Below, piece by piece: positions 7,336-15,903 of a DNA stretch of 24,521 nt. The DNA lies in assembly GCA_023253245.1 (NCBI GenBank), contig JALRHB010000008.1, forward strand, positions 1 to 24,521, read 5' to 3'. The position numbers and the translations under genes were made by a program. The notes under the pieces were generated by a model, which saw only the letters and a program-made list of their open reading frames with translations, was not told where the DNA came from and made no database searches. The DNA comes from Polynucleobacter sp. Lineage in GTDB: Bacteria; Pseudomonadota; Gammaproteobacteria; Burkholderiales; Burkholderiaceae. Position 1 is the first letter of the stretch, and each line of letters opens with the position of its first letter.

Positions 7336-8081
7336 AAGCTCCCTCGGTTCAGGTGATCTCGCAACTGGCCCCAAATGGGGAGCTTTCTGCGGCAGTCTAT
7401 ATTGGAAATGTTCTTTTAGTGACTGGCCACTCTAGTGCAGGAGACCCCATAGGTATCTCGCCAGATGTCTGCGCTTCGGTTGCAGATTTGCTTGACGTAA
7501 AACTTAAACTAATCCCATGTAAAACCCAGGTGGAAGTCATTGATGCAGTAGCTTCAGGAGTTTGCGGAATTGGTTTGGTGGGGGCAGACCCCTCTCGGGC
7601 TAAAGGCGTCACCTTTACGGATGCTTATGTTGAGCTCGAGGCCAGTTATTTAGTTCCGAGCGATTCGCCTATTAAAGGCGTTGCGCAGGTTGATCAAGCA
7701 GGCGTTCGGATTGCTTCATTTCGTAATAGTGCATACGACCTTTGGTTGCAAAGAAATCTTCAACATGCCAGCTTGGTTCATGCGGATAGTTTTGCGGCTA
7801 GCTGCACATTGTTTAAAGAGGATCGATTAGATGCTTTGGCGGGCCTCAGAACAAGTCTGGTCAAGTTCTCTAAGGAGATGACTGGGTCGCGAGTTCTTGA
7901 TGGTCAGTTTACGGGAATACAGCAGGCCATTGCAGCCAAAAACACGCATACAGAAGCCATTTCCTTTCTTAATGGGTGTGTTGTTGAATTTATTCGCGGT
8001 GGCTTAGTTACGGCCCTTATTAAGCGTTACCAAGTCGAAGGCTTAGCAGCGCCGATACCCAAAGATATTGGCACACCTTAG
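7332..8081 (+). CDS. Solute-binding (SBP_bac_3-like) protein without signal peptide
   Basis: A 249-residue protein that reads as a type II periplasmic-binding fold: GELSAAVYIGN, GDPIGISPDVCASVADLL, then GVCGIGLVGADPSRAKGVTFTDAY, which matches the ligand-loop region of family 3 amino-acid-type binding proteins. A later AGVRIASFRNSAYDLWL corresponds to the second lobe. There is no signal peptide or lipobox: the protein begins MKAPSVQVISQL with no hydrophobic core, and no ABC permease or ATPase gene is adjacent. It may be cytoplasmic, either a sensor-like or an enzyme-like derivative of the fold. It overlaps the secreted protein gene by 4 nt (ATGA). The ligand cannot be named. Confidence 0.75.
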   Translation: MKAPSVQVISQLAPNGELSAAVYIGNVLLVTGHSSAGDPIGISPDVCASVADLLDVKLKLIPCKTQVEVIDAVASGVCGIGLVGADPSRAKGVTFTDAYVELEASYLVPSDSPIKGVAQVDQAGVRIASFRNSAYDLWLQRNLQHASLVHADSFAASCTLFKEDRLDALAGLRTSLVKFSKEMTGSRVLDGQFTGIQQAIAAKNTHTEAISFLNGCVVEFIRGGLVTALIKRYQVEGLAAPIPKDIGTP

Positions 8082-8149
8082 TCGGCTTATAATCAGTCTA
8101 AGCACTTGAATTAAAAGAGAATTATCTTTTTAAAACTGTTTTAGGTAGT

Positions 8150-8178
8150 TTGACAGCCTTTAGGGGCTCTTGGACAAT
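8150..8178 (+). promoter_or_regulatory. Sigma70-like promoter of the ccm operon
   Basis: A perfect -35 hexamer TTGACA (8150-8155) is followed after 17 nt by GACAAT (8173-8178, four of six matches to TATAAT). It lies 33 nt before the ccmA start. A second AT-rich candidate, TATAAT at 8088-8093, lacks a properly spaced -35. An imperfect AT-rich inverted repeat (TTAAAAGA/TCTTTTTAA, 8111-8133) lies just upstream. Confidence 0.55.
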
Positions 8179-8211
8179 GCTTGGAGTGGTTGATTTAAGC
8201 CATTTTTGCCA

Positions 8212-8859
8212 ATGACATTTTCCACATCCTTGACCCCCAAAACACCGGTTTCAAACTTAGAAGCTAGAGCGCTAACCTGCTTAAGGGGGGAGCGTGTGCT
8301 CTTTTCAAATCTATCCCTTCAGATTTTTGGGGGGGAATGTCTTCACATTCGGGGGCAAAATGGGGTTGGTAAGACAAGTCTATTGCGTTTATTGACAGGT
8401 CTATCTTCTCCAGAGACTGGCGAGATTCTTTGGAACGGCCAAGATATTAAAAGTCAGTCTGAGCAGTTTCACCGGCAACTCTTATTTGCTGGTCATCGGG
8501 ATGCTTTAAAAGAGGATTTGACTGCTCTTGAAAACATGCAGATATTTGCCGCTATTGATGGCGTCGTACTAAGTGAAAAAGAGTTGCTCACTACCTTGTG
8601 GCACTTTGGTCTTCGGGGTCGAGAAGACTTGCCGGTCGGTTGTTTATCCGCAGGACAAAAAAAGCGTGTTTTGATGGCGCGTATGCTTTCTAGTCAGGCG
8701 CAATTGTGGATCTTGGATGAACCATTTAATGCCTTAGATACTGATGCAGTAGCTGAGTTGCAAGATTTGATTCAGCAGCACCTGAATAATCAAGGTCTTG
8801 TCATCATGACAAGTCATCAAGCTCTTTCTATGCCACATGTGCAGGTTTTGGACTTATGA
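8212..8859 (+). CDS. ccmA: Cytochrome c biogenesis ABC transporter ATP-binding protein CcmA
   Basis: A 215-residue ABC ATPase, short as usual for CcmA. It has Walker A G48-QNGVGK-T55, signature LSAGQ (145-149), Walker B LWILDE (165-170) and the switch His in TSHQ (H202). With CcmB and CcmC it releases heme-loaded CcmE from CcmC for System I cytochrome c maturation on the cytoplasmic face of the inner membrane. I chose the ATG at 8212 over a TTG two codons upstream; no clear ribosome binding site is seen for either. It is the first gene of the ccm operon and its stop overlaps ccmB as ATGA. Confidence 0.95.
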   Translation: MTFSTSLTPKTPVSNLEARALTCLRGERVLFSNLSLQIFGGECLHIRGQNGVGKTSLLRLLTGLSSPETGEILWNGQDIKSQSEQFHRQLLFAGHRDALKEDLTALENMQIFAAIDGVVLSEKELLTTLWHFGLRGREDLPVGCLSAGQKKRVLMARMLSSQAQLWILDEPFNALDTDAVAELQDLIQQHLNNQGLVIMTSHQALSMPHVQVLDL

Positions 8860-9521
8860 ATCCTTTCATTGCCATTGTCAAGCGTGATTTATTGCTGGTT
8901 ATGCGGCGCAAGAGCGAAGTATTAACAGCCTTATTTTTCTTTGTGATTGTTACAAGTCTTTTTCCTTTAAGTCTTGGTGCAGATGCAGCTTTATTGCGCA
9001 AAATTGCACCCGGCGTGATTTGGGTAGCAGCATTGCTCTCCACATTGCTGGGTTTGCAACGGATGTTTGCTAATGACTTTGCTGACGGCACTTTAGAGCA
9101 GTTGATGCTATCCCCTAATTCATTTACTTTGCTAGTTTTTGGCAAGATTGTTGCCCATTGGCTAGTTTCTGGTTTCCCATTGGTGCTTTTAGCGCCAGTA
9201 ATTGGCTTGCAATTTGATCTTGATTCCCAATCTCTTGAGGTGTTAATGTTGGCTCTTTTGATTGGAACGCCTGTTCTTTCATTGCTAGGCTCGATTGGTG
9301 CAGCTTTGACCTTAGGGCTGAGAGGTGGAAGTGTATTGATGAGCCTCTTGATTCTGCCACTCTATATTCCAGTATTAATTTTTGGTGCTGGGGCGGTTTA
9401 TTCCAGTGCAAATGGCCTTGATATCACAGGACATTTTTCCCTCTTGGGCGCTTTATTCATTTTGGCGGTAGCATTTGTACCTTGGGTTAGTGCTAGCGCC
9501 GTAAAGATTGCAATTGAATGA
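8856..9521 (+). CDS. ccmB: Heme exporter subunit CcmB
   Basis: A 221-residue integral membrane protein with about six hydrophobic helices. It begins MNPFIAIVKRDLLLVMRRKSE, followed by ALFFFVIVTSLFPLSLG, a pattern typical of CcmB. The FADGTLEQLMLSP segment near residue 75 is also family-typical. It forms the membrane part of the CcmAB(CD) ABC complex that frees holo-CcmE. Overlaps of 4 nt with ccmA and ccmC tie its translation to both. The length is normal. Confidence 0.96.
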   Translation: MNPFIAIVKRDLLLVMRRKSEVLTALFFFVIVTSLFPLSLGADAALLRKIAPGVIWVAALLSTLLGLQRMFANDFADGTLEQLMLSPNSFTLLVFGKIVAHWLVSGFPLVLLAPVIGLQFDLDSQSLEVLMLALLIGTPVLSLLGSIGAALTLGLRGGSVLMSLLILPLYIPVLIFGAGAVYSSANGLDITGHFSLLGALFILAVAFVPWVSASAVKIAIE

Positions 9522-10288
9522 GTCAAACAAATAACGTATCTACAAATCGTATAGTCAATTGGTTCAGATTTTCGAGCCCCAGTACTTTTTACCCGCTTGC
9601 TGGAAAACTCATACCAATTTTCTGGGCACTCACTCTTATTTTTGGGGCTGCTGGCTTGTGGGTCAGTTTTTTTGTGGCCCCAGTTGATGCTGTTCAAGGG
9701 CAGGGATATCGCATCATTTTTGTTCATGTACCTGCTTCATGGATGTCCATGTTCATCTATCTAATCATGGCTACTTGGGCAGGCTTGGGACTCATTTTTA
9801 ATACTCGCCTTTCTGCCATGATGGCGCAGGCGCTTGCTCCAATCGGTGCATGGATGGCATTCCTATCTTTATGGACTGGTGCCTTTTGGGGGAAGCCCAT
9901 GTGGGGCACCTGGTGGGTTTGGGATGCCCGCTTAACATCCGAATTAATTCTCTTGTTTCTTTATTTGGGCTTTATTGCTTTGCAAGCCTCAATCGATAAT
10001 GTGCGTCGCGCTGACAAAGCGGGCGCTATTTTGGCATTAGTCGGAGTTGTAAACATCCCCATTATTTATTTTTCAGTCAAATGGTGGAATACCTTACATC
10101 AGGGCGCCTCTGTGTCACTCACAAAGGCGCCGGCGATGGCGCAAACCATGCTATGGGGAATGCTGTTAATGGCCTTATGTTTCTGGATGTACTCAATCGC
10201 AGTGGGGTTAATGCGTGTGCGCGCCATTATTTTGGAGCGTGAGGCTCATACTGATTGGGTTAAGCAATTAAAAGAGGTACAAAAGTGA
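9518..10288 (+). CDS. ccmC: Heme-handling protein CcmC
   Basis: A 256-residue, six-helix inner membrane protein of the heme handling protein family. The tryptophan-rich WWD signature WGTWWVWD lies at 129-136. The heme axial histidines H70 (in IFVHVPASWM) and H194 (in WWNTLHQGASV) are present. CcmC presents heme to CcmE in the periplasm. The first about 25 residues form a hydrophilic extension seen variably in the family. Start and stop both overlap their neighbours by 4 nt (ATGA with ccmB, GTGA with ccmD). Confidence 0.97.
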   Translation: MSQTNNVSTNRIVNWFRFSSPSTFYPLAGKLIPIFWALTLIFGAAGLWVSFFVAPVDAVQGQGYRIIFVHVPASWMSMFIYLIMATWAGLGLIFNTRLSAMMAQALAPIGAWMAFLSLWTGAFWGKPMWGTWWVWDARLTSELILLFLYLGFIALQASIDNVRRADKAGAILALVGVVNIPIIYFSVKWWNTLHQGASVSLTKAPAMAQTMLWGMLLMALCFWMYSIAVGLMRVRAIILEREAHTDWVKQLKEVQK

Positions 10289-10476
10289 TTTGGAATAGTG
10301 CATCTGAGTTCTTTGCAATGGGGGGATATGCCCTCTACGTATGGTGGAGCTTTGGCATCTGCGCTTTGGTTCTCGTGCTTGAACCATTGGCGGTACGGGC
10401 GCGACATAAGGCAATAGTCAATAGGCTTCATAAAGAAGTTATGGCCACTGAATTTGATCAAAAGGTTAGAAAGTGA
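10285..10476 (+). CDS. ccmD: Heme exporter protein CcmD
   Basis: A 63-residue protein with one membrane helix (about 17-34, within YALYVWWSFGICALVLVLEP) and a short basic tail. The F-F-A-MGGYALYVW segment is the typical start of CcmD. It stabilises the CcmABC-CcmE complex. It uses a GTG start that overlaps ccmC as GTGA, and its own stop overlaps the GTG of ccmE in the same way. Confidence 0.93.
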   Translation: MIWNSASEFFAMGGYALYVWWSFGICALVLVLEPLAVRARHKAIVNRLHKEVMATEFDQKVRK

Positions 10477-10907
10477 AACCAAGACACAAAAGAGCGGCAA
10501 TTATTATTGGAGCGCTGGCAGCGATTGGTATTGCTGCGGTTCTCATTTTAAATGCACTCAATAGCAATATTGCGCTATATGTCACTCCAAGCGAAGTAGC
10601 CGCTGGTAACGCACCTCAGGGGCAAGCTTTTCGTATTGGTGGGATGGTAAAAGATGGTTCGCTCAAGAGAGATGGCTTAACAGTGCATTTTGTTATCACC
10701 GATATGGCTAAGGATATTCCAGTGTCTTATACCGGCATCTTGCCGGATTTATTTAAAGAAGGTAAAGGTGCCGTGATTCAGGGGCGCTTAGAGCCAAATG
10801 GGCAATTTGTTGCAAGTGAAGTATTAGCTAAGCATGATGAAAACTATATGCCACCCCAAGCAAAGCATGCTTTGGATCAGGCTCAGAAAAACGGAAATAA
10901 ACAATGA
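10473..10907 (+). CDS. ccmE: Periplasmic heme chaperone CcmE
   Basis: A 144-residue protein with one N-terminal membrane anchor (about 8-27) and a beta-barrel domain, including ALYVTPSEVA and FRIGGMVKDGSLKRDG. The covalent heme-binding His is H121 in LAKHDENYMPP, with the family Tyr at 125. It accepts heme from CcmC and delivers it to CcmF. It starts with GTG overlapping ccmD and ends overlapping ccmF as ATGA. The H-x-x-x-Y motif places it with the classical form, not the Cys-type variant. Confidence 0.96.
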   Translation: MKPRHKRAAIIIGALAAIGIAAVLILNALNSNIALYVTPSEVAAGNAPQGQAFRIGGMVKDGSLKRDGLTVHFVITDMAKDIPVSYTGILPDLFKEGKGAVIQGRLEPNGQFVASEVLAKHDENYMPPQAKHALDQAQKNGNKQ

Positions 10908-12826
10908 TTCCTGAGTTTGGGCATTACGCATTAGTTCTGGCGCTCTGTATTGCGCTGATTCTTCAAGGGATCTTGCCTTTAGTTGGTGCTCATCAAGGAA
11001 AACGTGAGTGGCTTATCCTGGCGCGGCCAGCAGCACAAGCAGTATTTTTCTTGCTGGCGATTTCATTTGTTATCTTGACTTGGAGTTTTTATGTAAATGA
11101 TTTTTCTGTCTTGTATGTGGCAGAGCATTCAAACTCACAACTCCCTTTAATTTATCGTTTAGGCGCGGTTTGGGGTGGTCATGAAGGATCGTTATTACTT
11201 TGGATTTTTCTGCTGGCAACTTGGACTTTTTTAGTAGCTCAGCTTTCTAAAGCGTTGGATGAGTTTATGGTCGCCCGAGTGATTGGTGTACTAGGTTTAG
11301 TGATCACCGGTTTATTGTTATTTGTTCTAACCACTTCAAGTCCATTTGAGCGACTTATTCCTGCGGCGCAAGAGGGGCGCTCTTTAAATCCATTATTGCA
11401 AGACCCTGGTTTGGTGTTTCACCCGCCAATGCTTTACATGGGCTACGTTGGTTTCTCCGTTGCATTTGCATTTGCGATTGCATCCCTACTTTCTGGTCGC
11501 CTTGATGCTGCTTGGGCGCGCTGGTCTCGCCCTTGGACAACAGCTGCGTGGATCTTTCTGACACTCGGAATCGCTTTAGGTTCGTGGTGGGCTTATTACG
11601 AATTAGGCTGGGGTGGTTGGTGGTTCTGGGATCCCGTTGAAAATGCCTCTTTCATTCCTTGGTTAGTTGGAACTGCTTTGTTACATTCTCTAGCCGTAAC
11701 TGAGAAGCGAGGTGTTTTTAAAAGTTGGACGGTGTTACTTGCCATCACTGCATTTTCACTCTCTTTGTTGGGCACTTTTTTAGTGCGCTCAGGCGTCTTA
11801 ACCTCTGTACATGCTTTTGCCACAGATCCTAAGCGCGGTATCTTTATCTTGATATTTTTGGTTCTAGTTGTCGGCTCCTCGCTTATTTTGTACGCATGGC
11901 GTGCCCCCAAAAGTGCTCTTGGTGGGAAGTTCAGCTTTACTTCGCGCGAAACTTTTATATTGCTTGGGAATGTTTTTTTAGTTGTTTCGGCCGCATCAAT
12001 TTTGCTGGGCACACTTTATCCTTTATTGATAGATGCGCTGCACTTAGGGAAGATCTCAGTTGGCCCTCCTTATTTCAATAGCGTCTTTGTTCCAATCATG
12101 GTGCCTTTATTGGTGTTGATGGGCATTGGCCCATGGGCCCATTGGAAAAATACAGATTTAACGACTGTTATCAAGCGTTTGTGGCTAGCTGCCTTAGTTG
12201 CTGTAGTGGCTGCCATTAGTATTCCAGCGGTGATGGGCGAATTTACATGGCTCAGTAGCCTAGGTTTCTTATTAGCTTTTTGGGTGATTGCTTCTGGAGT
12301 TATGCAAATTATTCGTCAGGCAAAAGCGGGTAAGCCAACGCGCTCGTTTATGGGTATGCAAGTTGCGCATTTAGGGATCGCTGTATTTGTGATTGGCATC
12401 ACTATGGTTGGCGCTTACCAAGAAGAAAAAGATGTTCGTATGCTTCCAGAGGAAACCGTCAGCGTTGGTGGATACCAGATTCAACTCAAGACTGTAGATG
12501 CAGCTCCAGGCCCTAACTACAAGGCGATGCGGGGCACCTTTTTATTGCTGCGCGATGGCAAACTTGAGGCGACTATGCACCCAGAAAAACGTAGTTATTT
12601 TTCTTCAACTATGCCAATGACTGAGGCGGCAATCAATGTTGGCTTAACGCGGGATATCTATGTTTCCTTGGGTGAGGAATTAGAGGACAAAGCTTGGGCA
12701 GTACGCGTTTACTACAAACCATTTGTTGATTGGATTTGGGGTGGATGCTTGTTGATGGCAATAGGTGGGATCTTGGCAATATCAGATAAACGCTATCGTA
12801 TGAAATTGCGGAAAGTGATGGCATGA
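10904..12826 (+). CDS. ccmF: Heme lyase CcmF
   Basis: A 640-residue multi-helix membrane protein. It has WGGHEGSLLLW beginning at W90 and the periplasmic WWD domain W239-WFWDPVENASFIPW. Conserved HSLAVTEKRG-x-FKSW and FLVRSGVLTSVHAFA segments contain the expected heme-ligating histidines, and a large periplasmic domain precedes the last helix. With CcmH/CcmI it attaches heme to the CXXCH motifs of apocytochromes such as CcoO and CcoP, both encoded later in this window. It overlaps ccmE and ccmG by 4 nt on each side. Confidence 0.97.
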   Translation: MIPEFGHYALVLALCIALILQGILPLVGAHQGKREWLILARPAAQAVFFLLAISFVILTWSFYVNDFSVLYVAEHSNSQLPLIYRLGAVWGGHEGSLLLWIFLLATWTFLVAQLSKALDEFMVARVIGVLGLVITGLLLFVLTTSSPFERLIPAAQEGRSLNPLLQDPGLVFHPPMLYMGYVGFSVAFAFAIASLLSGRLDAAWARWSRPWTTAAWIFLTLGIALGSWWAYYELGWGGWWFWDPVENASFIPWLVGTALLHSLAVTEKRGVFKSWTVLLAITAFSLSLLGTFLVRSGVLTSVHAFATDPKRGIFILIFLVLVVGSSLILYAWRAPKSALGGKFSFTSRETFILLGNVFLVVSAASILLGTLYPLLIDALHLGKISVGPPYFNSVFVPIMVPLLVLMGIGPWAHWKNTDLTTVIKRLWLAALVAVVAAISIPAVMGEFTWLSSLGFLLAFWVIASGVMQIIRQAKAGKPTRSFMGMQVAHLGIAVFVIGITMVGAYQEEKDVRMLPEETVSVGGYQIQLKTVDAAPGPNYKAMRGTFLLLRDGKLEATMHPEKRSYFSSTMPMTEAAINVGLTRDIYVSLGEELEDKAWAVRVYYKPFVDWIWGGCLLMAIGGILAISDKRYRMKLRKVMA

Positions 12827-13347
12827 AGACCAAGTTTTTAATTCCTCTCGTGTTGTTCATTGTTTTAGTTATATTTTTAGCCATAGGTCTTAATCGTGAT
12901 CCGCATGAAGTACCTTCGCCCTTGATTGGAAAGCCTGCACCCCATTTTGAATTGCCTCAATTGGCGGACCCATCCAAAAATTTCTCTCCTGGGGGTATGA
13001 AGGGGCAGGCATGGATTTTGAATGTTTGGGCCTCATGGTGTGTTGCTTGCAGGGAAGAGCACCCAGTACTAGTGGAGCTGGGTAAGTTAAATGTGGCACC
13101 GATTATTGGACTTGATTACAAGGATAAGCGTGATGATGCTCTCGCAATGCTTGCTCGACAAGGCAATCCCTATGCTTTATCAGTATCCGATGTGAATGGT
13201 CGGGTAGGTATTGACTATGGCGTGTATGGCGTTCCAGAAACCTATGTGATTGATAAAGAGGGCATCATTCGGTTTAAACATATTGGCCCGATTACGATGG
13301 ATTTACTGAATCAGAAAATGATTCCACTATTGGATCAGCTTAAATGA
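12823..13347 (+). CDS. ccmG: Thiol:disulfide interchange protein CcmG (DsbE)
   Basis: A 174-residue thioredoxin-like protein anchored by an N-terminal helix (about 4-22). The active site is WASWCVACREEHP with C73-VA-C76, followed by the acidic glutamates typical of CcmG. GIDYGVYGVPETYVID supplies the cis-Pro loop. It keeps apocytochrome cysteines reduced in the periplasm for heme ligation. It overlaps ccmF and ccmH by 4 nt. The dipeptide between the cysteines (VA) differs from the WCPTC and WCVPC forms of well-studied homologs. Confidence 0.95.
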   Translation: MKTKFLIPLVLFIVLVIFLAIGLNRDPHEVPSPLIGKPAPHFELPQLADPSKNFSPGGMKGQAWILNVWASWCVACREEHPVLVELGKLNVAPIIGLDYKDKRDDALAMLARQGNPYALSVSDVNGRVGIDYGVYGVPETYVIDKEGIIRFKHIGPITMDLLNQKMIPLLDQLK

Positions 13348-13844
13348 ATTTTCGAAATCTGATCACCACACTTACCTTACTTTGCATCAGTTTTACAGCC
13401 AATGTTGCATTGGCTAAAGATGCAGTCCCGTTAGCGGATGATCCAGTAACCGAACAACGTTTAATTACTATTTCAGAAGAAATGCGCTGTCTGGTTTGCC
13501 AGAATGAGTCTCTGGCGGGATCGCGTTCAGATTTAGCAAATGATTTGCGCAGAGAAATTCGGAATCTGATTCAAGAGGGTAAAACTGATGAGCAGATTCG
13601 TGCATTTATGGTTGAGCGTTATGGCGATTTCGTCCTATATCGCCCGCCAGTAAAACCCATTACTTGGTTACTATGGATTGGTCCTTTCGCCATTCTCTTA
13701 GCAGGCATCGTAGGTTTGTTAATGTATCTACGACGTAGAAATCAAGAGGTAGCAGGTGTTACTCTCTCTGCGGAAGATAACCGTCGAATCGATGCCCTCT
13801 TAAAAGGCGCCCCTACAAGTGCTTCTGAAAGCAAACATGACTAG
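13344..13844 (+). CDS. ccmH: Cytochrome c-type biogenesis protein CcmH (short form)
   Basis: A 166-residue protein with a signal peptide (cleavage near ALA/K at about 24-25). It has the redox motif R-C49-LV-C52-QNESLAGS and a C-terminal membrane helix around 109-130, matching the short CcmH (CcmL-like) subunit. It exchanges electrons with CcmG and apocytochrome. The E. coli-type fusion to CcmI is absent: the TPR part is the separate next gene. Overlap is 4 nt with ccmG and 8 nt with ccmI. Confidence 0.95.
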   Translation: MNFRNLITTLTLLCISFTANVALAKDAVPLADDPVTEQRLITISEEMRCLVCQNESLAGSRSDLANDLRREIRNLIQEGKTDEQIRAFMVERYGDFVLYRPPVKPITWLLWIGPFAILLAGIVGLLMYLRRRNQEVAGVTLSAEDNRRIDALLKGAPTSASESKHD

Positions 13845-15027
13845 TTTTTTAATCTCTGCGCTGCTCTTATTGCTGCTTGTCTTATTTTGGCTTTTACACC
13901 CCTTATTTTTTAAGCCAAAAGAGCTTGCTACATCTCGTCGACAGATGAATGCTGAAATTTACCGCCAGGAGTTGGAGAAGTTAGAGGCTGAACGCGCGTC
14001 CGGGGCAATTGATAATGAAGCTTATGATCAGTCCCATGCTGAAATGCGTCAACGTTTATTTCAGGATACCGATGAGCCAGATGACTTATCGGTCATGGGT
14101 TCTCCAAAGAAAACAATCATTGGTATTTGTATTTTTGTTGTGCTGCTGTCGATTGGTTTTTATTCTCTGCTGGGAGATGCGCCTCGTGTTGCGCAAAAGA
14201 ATGCAGAAAAACCGATGACAAAAGAGTCGGTTGAGCAGATGGTTGCGCAGTTTGCACAAAAACTAGAGCAAGAGCCTAATAACTTACAGGGCTGGGCTAT
14301 GTTAGCGCGCTCCTACCGCGTTCTCGGACGTGATGTAGAGGCTCAAAAAGCATACGAGCGTGCAGGGTCTTATGTGGATTCAGATCCGCAATTGCTGGCA
14401 GACTATGCTGATGTTATTGCGGCAAATAACAATGGTAGTTTTGCTGGCAAGCCAAATCAGCTACTGAAGAAGGCTCTCACGCTTGATCCAAATAACTTGT
14501 TGGCTTTATGGCTGACTGGTACGGCTGCCTTCAATGCTCAGGACTATAAAGCGGCAATCTCATCTTGGGAACGTTTGTCCAAGCAATTGCCTGCAGATTC
14601 AGATGAGGCCCGCTCCATTAATCTATCGATTGAGGAGGCTCGCTCTAAAGGTGGTCTTGCACCAGCTAGCAAGCCCGCGATTAGCACCAAGGGAGTTAGC
14701 GGTCAGGTTGACCTGGCGTCAAACCTGAAGTCAAAGTTGAAATCGGGAGATATCTTGATGGTGATTGCTCGCAAGCCTGGCGAGCGTATGCCGGTGGCAG
14801 TATTTAAAACGACAGCAACATCTTTCCCGATGTCTTTTGTATTAAATGATTCTCTAGCAATGAGTCCTAGCAATTTGATTTCTCAGTTGCCAGAGCTATC
14901 GATCGAGGTACGTATTTCTAAAACTGGTATGGCGGCACCGCAGTCTGGCGATCTTATCTCCGCACCAAAAACAGTGCGGGTGGGGTCAAATAATATTCAA
15001 TTGCTAGTTGATACGGTGAGACCTTAG
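13837..15027 (+). CDS. ccmI: Cytochrome c biogenesis protein CcmI (CycH), TPR apocytochrome chaperone
   Basis: A 396-residue protein. It has two N-terminal membrane helices (about 3-24 and 91-110) flanking a cytoplasmic loop with RQMNAEIYRQELEKLEAERASG, here seen as its parts NAEIYRQELEKLEAE and RASGAID. TPR repeats follow, including LQGWAMLARSYRVLGRDVEAQKAYERA in pieces such as GWAMLARSY, and a C-terminal domain starts near residue 285. It holds apocytochromes for CcmF/CcmH. I chose the ATG at 13837, overlapping ccmH by 8 nt; an upstream GTG at 13819 is less likely. Its stop is 8 nt from that of a convergent SDR gene, with no terminator visible between. Confidence 0.93.
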   Translation: MTSFLISALLLLLLVLFWLLHPLFFKPKELATSRRQMNAEIYRQELEKLEAERASGAIDNEAYDQSHAEMRQRLFQDTDEPDDLSVMGSPKKTIIGICIFVVLLSIGFYSLLGDAPRVAQKNAEKPMTKESVEQMVAQFAQKLEQEPNNLQGWAMLARSYRVLGRDVEAQKAYERAGSYVDSDPQLLADYADVIAANNNGSFAGKPNQLLKKALTLDPNNLLALWLTGTAAFNAQDYKAAISSWERLSKQLPADSDEARSINLSIEEARSKGGLAPASKPAISTKGVSGQVDLASNLKSKLKSGDILMVIARKPGERMPVAVFKTTATSFPMSFVLNDSLAMSPSNLISQLPELSIEVRISKTGMAAPQSGDLISAPKTVRVGSNNIQLLVDTVRP

Positions 15028-15035
15028 TAGATACC

Positions 15036-15797
15036 TTATCCACGCCCCACAAATGGCATTTTGCTGGCCATAATCGTCATCGAAAGAATATTACTTTCTA
15101 GTGGAAGTTGAGCCATATGTAGGACTGCTTGTCCAACATGGTCAACATCCATTAAAGGCTCTGCCTTCTTAGACCCATCTGCTTGCATAATTCCAGCGGC
15201 CATCGGAATTGTCATTTCAGTGCCAGCATTGCCAATATCAATTTGACCGCAAGTGATATTAAATGGTCTTCCATCTAGAGAAATTGCTTTAGTTAAACCA
15301 GTGATGGCATGCTTAGTAGCGGTATATGGGGCAGACATTGGGCGCGGCGCATGCGCAGAGATGGAGCCATTATTAATGATTCTGCCGCCTTGCGGAGACT
15401 GCGCTTTCATCATCCGAATTGCTTCTTGAGAGCAGAGAAAAGCTCCGCAAAGATTGGCATTGACAACATTCATCCATTGTTCATAGGTAAGATCTTCCAT
15501 TGGGATGGCAGGAGCACCCATACCGGCATTATTGAAAAGCACATCAATGCGGCCAAAATGATTTTTGATAGCACTAAATAATTCTTTAACTTGTGCTGGC
15601 ACACCAACATCACAAGTAATGGCTAAGCAGTTTTCACTACTGCCACCAATTTCTTCGATCGCTCGATCTAGTTTGTCTCGATTTCTGCCAGTCAGTACGA
15701 CAGCAAAACCCCCTTGAAGTAAGGCTTTAGCGGCAGCTTTACCAATTCCAGTTCCAGCCCCAGTAACGAGGGCTACTTTTTTTGTTATTGAGCTCAT
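15036..15797 (-). CDS. SDR family oxidoreductase
   Basis: A 253-residue classical short-chain dehydrogenase. It has TGAGTGIG near residues 13-20 for NAD(P) binding, FNNAGMGAP as the NNAG motif and NNGSISAHAPRPMSAPYTATK, in which the Ser, Tyr and Lys of the active site are present as S-x(n)-YTATK. The late segment GQIDIGNAGTEMT replaces the more usual PG motif, as in a recognised group of SDRs. The substrate is unknown. It is transcribed leftward, convergent with ccmI and divergent from the TAXI gene. No convincing promoter was seen in the 106-nt divergent gap. Confidence 0.88.
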   Translation of the reverse strand: MSSITKKVALVTGAGTGIGKAAAKALLQGGFAVVLTGRNRDKLDRAIEEIGGSSENCLAITCDVGVPAQVKELFSAIKNHFGRIDVLFNNAGMGAPAIPMEDLTYEQWMNVVNANLCGAFLCSQEAIRMMKAQSPQGGRIINNGSISAHAPRPMSAPYTATKHAITGLTKAISLDGRPFNITCGQIDIGNAGTEMTIPMAAGIMQADGSKKAEPLMDVDHVGQAVLHMAQLPLESNILSMTIMASKMPFVGRG

Positions 15798-15903
15798 AAT
15801 TAGGTGTCCCAGTAATATTTATTCTTAATTTGTGTATTTGATTCTACTCCCCATCCTAAGCCTCGGGGCATAATGGCGGATAAGGTATTTTCACCACTAT
15901 TTC

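Noticed and set aside
8088..8093. TATAAT as the ccm -10
   Set aside because: No -35 at acceptable spacing; the only TTG upstream gives a 14-nt spacer. The TTGACA/GACAAT pair is better placed.
8111..8133. TTAAAAGA...TCTTTTTAA as a terminator after the binding-protein-like gene
   Set aside because: The stem is almost entirely A-T and has no following T-run; it is mentioned only as an element near the ccm promoter.
15863..15872. GCCTCGGGGC near-palindrome and CATAAT in the SDR/TAXI divergent gap
   Set aside because: No correctly spaced -35 accompanies CATAAT on the + strand, and the palindrome is imperfect, so no promoter or operator is claimed.
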